Notes under the pieces: model-generated | Seen by the model: only the letters and a program-made list of their open reading frames with translations | Databases searched by the model: none | What the model was told of the DNA's origin: nothing | Shown: in pieces, positions 13,398-15,696 of the stretch | Numbering within the stretch: the stretch's first letter is position 1 | How the letters are laid out: each line of letters opens with the position of its first letter | Position numbers and translations under genes: made by a program | Source: an uncultured Pseudomonadota bacterium | GTDB lineage: Bacteria > Pseudomonadota > Gammaproteobacteria > Burkholderiales > Casimicrobiaceae | Assembly (NCBI GenBank): GCA_937958295.1 | Contig: CALFEY010000146.1 | Coordinates: 1-15,696, forward strand | Length of the DNA stretch: 15,696 nt | Direction of reading: 5' to 3'

Positions 13398-14408
13398 ATG
13401 TCAGTGCTCACTCCTCTTGGATTCTCGCTCCTGCGCCAACTCTCGGATGGCGCCTTCCATTCCGGCGAAGATCTTGCCGCGACCGTGGGGTTGACCCGCG
13501 CCCGCGTCTCCCAGCTCTTGAAACAGGCCGAGACGGCGGGCCTTTCCCTCGAGCGCGTCCGCGGCTTGGGCTACCGCCTGACCGCCACTCCCGACTTCCT
13601 CGACGCCGTGGAAGTGCGCCGCAAATTGGCCGAGCTCACGGCCAAGGGCACCCATTTGCCGTCGCTGGAAATCGAGGTCGTCGACCAGATCGGCTCCACC
13701 TCCACCGAGCTTTTGCGCCGCGCGCAACGCCGCGACATCCATGGGGCGGTGCTTGCCGCCGAATGGCAGAGCGCTGGCCGGGGTCGCCGCGGCAAGGCCT
13801 GGACGGCCGTGGCCGGAGGTAGCCTCACGTTTTCCATCGGCTGGCGCTACGAGCAGGGCGCGGGTTACCTCGCCGGGCTGTCGCTCGCGGTGGGCGTGGC
13901 CGTGGTCAAGGCGCTGGAGGCCGAGGGCCTTGCGGGCGTCGAGCTCAAGTGGCCCAACGACCTCGTCCATCGTCACCTCAAGGTGGGTGGCATCCTGGTC
14001 GAGCTCAACGGCGATGCGCTCGGGCCGTCCACCGTGGTGGTCGGCGTGGGGCTGAACGTGCGCCTGCCGGCCGAGATTCGCCGCAACATCGAGCAGCCGG
14101 TGAGCGACCTCACCACGGTGGCGGGGCGCGGCGCGCCGGCCATCGATCGCAATCACCTGCTGGCGCGGCTGGCCGCCGAACTCGCGTCCACGCTCGATGC
14201 CTATGCGCGCACCGGCTTCCCGGCGTTCGCAGCCGAGTGGCAGCGCCGTCATGCCTACCAGGGCAAGCCGGTGAAGCTCCTCCTGCCCGATGGCGCCAGC
14301 GTCAAGGGCACCGTGGCCGGCGTCGACAGCACCGGGGCGCTCGTGCTGGCCGACGGTCCCCGTCGCGCCCGCTTCCTCTCCGGCGAGATCTCTCTCCGCC
14401 GCGTCTAG
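13398..14408 (+). CDS. birA: Bifunctional biotin--[acetyl-CoA-carboxylase] ligase / biotin operon repressor BirA
   Basis: BirA makes biotinyl-5'-AMP and transfers biotin to the carboxyl carrier protein of acetyl-CoA carboxylase; long forms also bind DNA. The 336-residue protein has the N-terminal winged helix (residues 8-62, recognition helix GLTRARVSQLLKQAE), so it is the bifunctional type. The catalytic domain shows the adenylate loop SAGRGRRGKAW (125-135), LKWPNDL (183-189) and KVGGILVEL (195-203). The C-terminal SH3-like domain follows (about 272-336). No biotin synthesis genes are present, so its operator targets are elsewhere. The usual betaproteobacterial neighbour coaX is missing between this gene and the SPOR gene. 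Start ATG 13398 fits the family N-terminus. Confidence 0.96.
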   Translation: MSVLTPLGFSLLRQLSDGAFHSGEDLAATVGLTRARVSQLLKQAETAGLSLERVRGLGYRLTATPDFLDAVEVRRKLAELTAKGTHLPSLEIEVVDQIGSTSTELLRRAQRRDIHGAVLAAEWQSAGRGRRGKAWTAVAGGSLTFSIGWRYEQGAGYLAGLSLAVGVAVVKALEAEGLAGVELKWPNDLVHRHLKVGGILVELNGDALGPSTVVVGVGLNVRLPAEIRRNIEQPVSDLTTVAGRGAPAIDRNHLLARLAAELASTLDAYARTGFPAFAAEWQRRHAYQGKPVKLLLPDGASVKGTVAGVDSTGALVLADGPRRARFLSGEISLRRV

Positions 14409-14433
14409 CCGTTCGCCGGGTGCGGGCCGCCTG

Positions 14434-14454
14434 CCGCGGTCCGCGTACCCGCGG
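14434..14454 (+). other. GC hairpin in the birA-SPOR gap
   Basis: CCGCGG at 14434-14439 pairs with CCGCGG at 14449-14454 over a 9-nt loop, extendable by two G-U pairs. No T-run follows, so it is a poor rho-independent terminator. The rest of the 172-bp gap shows no gene. Confidence 0.25.
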
Positions 14455-14518
14455 TGCACCGCGCGCCGGACCGCCCTGCGCTCGTCGGCCCCGCTGGCCG
14501 CCGGCGCGCGGCTTCGTG

Positions 14519-14524
14519 GATAAT
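14519..14524 (+). promoter_or_regulatory. Candidate -10 box for the SPOR gene
   Basis: GATAAT (5/6 to consensus) lies 56 bp before the SPOR start codon in otherwise very GC-rich DNA. No clear -35 is seen at 16-18 bp. Confidence 0.3.
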
Positions 14525-14580
14525 CGCAAGCGCCGCGACCGCGCCCTGCGGTGCGGGCCACGCCCCCCGGCACCGTCGCC

Positions 14581-15228
14581 ATGCGCATCGTCATCGTCCT
14601 GCTCCTCCTCGCCAATCTCACGCTGTACGGCTACACACGCCTGGACACCGGCAGCGGCGAAGGCATCCTCCTGCAGGACCAGGTGCAGCCGGACAAGATC
14701 AAGCTCCTCACGCCGCAGCAGGTCGCGGCCCTCGGCCCCGCGAAGGTGGCGGCGCTCGCTGACGTCTGCGTGGAATGGGGACCGCTCGCCGATCCGCAGC
14801 GCACCCGCGCGCTGGCCGAGCTCGAGCCGCTCGGCCTCGGCCGCCTCGTTACGCAGAAACGCGTGGAGTTCGACAGCGGCTTTTCGGTGAGCATGGGCCC
14901 GTTCGCCAACCGCGCGGCCGCCGAGAACCGTGTCGCCGAGCTGCGCAAGCTCGGGGTGAAGGACCTCGCCACGGCCGACGGTCCCCGCGGGCAGTACCTC
15001 GTGCTGCTCGGGGCGTTCCGCAACGAAGCCGCCGCCACGGCCTACGCCGAGGAGCTGGCCCAGCTCGGCGTGACGCTGGCCAAGGTCGAACGGCGTCCCC
15101 AGCCGGTGCTGCAAACGCTGGTGGTCGTGCGCGATCCTCAGCAGCCGGTCATGGCGCGCCTGCGCGAGCTCGCCGGCCAGTACGCCGGCAGCGACTTGCG
15201 CGTCACCGCCTGCGAGCGCACCAGTTGA
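14581..15228 (+). CDS. SPOR-domain membrane-anchored protein
   Basis: SPOR domains bind denuded peptidoglycan at division sites. The 215-residue protein has an N-terminal signal anchor (IVIVLLLLANLTLYGY, residues 3-18). A linker with CVEWGP (63-68) follows, which I recall in SPOR proteins found beside birA in betaproteobacteria. Then comes a SPOR-like repeat, FSVSMGPFANRAAAENRVAE through YLVLLGAFRNEAAATAYAEEL (about 101-160). The C-terminal region is unassigned. ATG 14581 is preferred over the GTG at 14551 because it places the hydrophobic anchor at the very N-terminus; neither has a clear ribosome site. The stop overlaps the possible TTG start of the acetyltransferase gene. Confidence 0.82.
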   Translation: MRIVIVLLLLANLTLYGYTRLDTGSGEGILLQDQVQPDKIKLLTPQQVAALGPAKVAALADVCVEWGPLADPQRTRALAELEPLGLGRLVTQKRVEFDSGFSVSMGPFANRAAAENRVAELRKLGVKDLATADGPRGQYLVLLGAFRNEAAATAYAEELAQLGVTLAKVERRPQPVLQTLVVVRDPQQPVMARLRELAGQYAGSDLRVTACERTS

Positions 15229-15696
15229 GCGAGGTGCACATCCGCCCGGCGGTGCAGGCCGCCGACGTCGCAGTCGCGCGCTCGCTCTTCGACGAGTACG
15301 TGCGCACCCTCGGCGTGGATCTCTCGTTCCAGGGCGTGGCGGAGGAGTTCGCCACCCTGCCCGGCGCCTACGCGCCGCCGCGCGGGGCCATCCTCCTCGC
15401 CGAGCGCGCCGGCGCCGTCGTGGGCTGCATTGCGCTGCGCCCGCTCGCCGCGGCGCATGAGGGCGAGGTCAAGCGCCTGTATGTGCGTCCCATCGCCCGA
15501 GGTGCCGGAGCCGGCGAAGCGCTCGTGCGCGCGCTCGTCGACGTCGCTCGCGGGGCCGGCTATACCGCGCTCAAGCTCGACACGCTCGGAAAGATGGAAC
15601 AGGCGCGGCGCCTCTACGCGAGGATGGGCTTTGCGCCGTGCCCGCCGTACTATCGCAACCCGTTGCCCGGCGCGGTGTACATGAGCCGCTCGCTCC
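15225..15696 (+). CDS. GNAT-family N-acetyltransferase (3' end at or beyond window edge)
   Basis: An open frame of 157 codons runs to the window end without a stop. It reads HIRPAVQAADVAVARSLF near the start, then AILLAERAGAVVGCIALRPL, EVKRLYVRPIARGAGAGEAL, and YTALKLDTLGKMEQARRLYARMGF, finishing near YMSRSL. The acetyl-CoA motif A (RGAGAG, of the R/QxxGxG/A type) and the beta4-beta7 pattern are those of GNAT acetyltransferases; the acceptor is unknown. The start is probably TTG 15225, overlapping the SPOR stop, or GTG 15234. Neither has a strong ribosome site, so translational coupling to the SPOR gene is likely. Very little is missing at the C-terminus, judging by family length. Confidence 0.88.
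   Translation, partial: MSEVHIRPAVQAADVAVARSLFDEYVRTLGVDLSFQGVAEEFATLPGAYAPPRGAILLAERAGAVVGCIALRPLAAAHEGEVKRLYVRPIARGAGAGEALVRALVDVARGAGYTALKLDTLGKMEQARRLYARMGFAPCPPYYRNPLPGAVYMSRSL

Noticed and set aside
13234..13494. Plus-strand frame of 86 codons starting GTG 13234
   Set aside because: It overlaps the birA N-terminus out of frame, has no ribosome site and no recognisable domain.
1..15696. CRISPR arrays, insertion sequences, phage or toxin-antitoxin genes
   Set aside because: No spaced direct repeats, terminal inverted repeats, transposase motifs or short paired toxin genes were seen on reading both strands.

Overview
The window is a GC-rich bacterial chromosomal segment (my estimate is high 60s percent G+C) with tightly packed genes. 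The tRNA-Gly(CCC), a TPP-riboswitch-controlled thiC, a birA gene followed by a SPOR-domain protein, and the protein sequences suggest a betaproteobacterium, probably an uncultured relative of Burkholderiales or Nitrosomonadales. That placement is inference. I see no insertion sequences, phage genes or CRISPR repeats.

Left part (1-2072): thiamine pyrimidine synthesis on the minus strand. thiD is followed by a separate thiC unit with its own candidate promoter, a complete TPP aptamer and a hairpin that can mask the thiC ribosome binding site. A tRNA-Gly(CCC) gene diverges from thiD with only 55 bp between them.

Sulfide module (2098-4372): a Tat-exported sulfide:quinone oxidoreductase-like flavoprotein and a small three-helix membrane protein are transcribed leftward. 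A divergent ArsR-family repressor carries the two cysteines of the BigR/SqrR/YgaV persulfide sensors. Between them is an AT-rich tandem inverted repeat whose two 6-bp spacers look like the -10 boxes of the two divergent promoters. A 34-codon ORF with a strong ribosome binding site overlaps the oxidoreductase start by 4 nt.

Middle (4450-10341): a LarA-family nickel-pincer racemase homologue on the minus strand, whose apparent start may be displaced by a homopolymer frameshift. On the plus strand a YddG-like DMT exporter, a secreted M1 aminopeptidase and a second DMT transporter follow, the last two overlapping by ATGA.

Right part (10383-13192): a probable three-gene operon of a beta-hydroxyacid dehydrogenase with an unusual substrate loop, an extended SDR and a histidinol-phosphatase-like IMPase. 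It is followed by birA with an unusual palindrome-rich leader, a SPOR-domain membrane protein, and a GNAT acetyltransferase cut by the window end.

Most of the window is ordinary core metabolism. The regulatory architecture of the sulfide module and the thiC leader are the most interesting parts. I do not see a clearly new multi-gene system.
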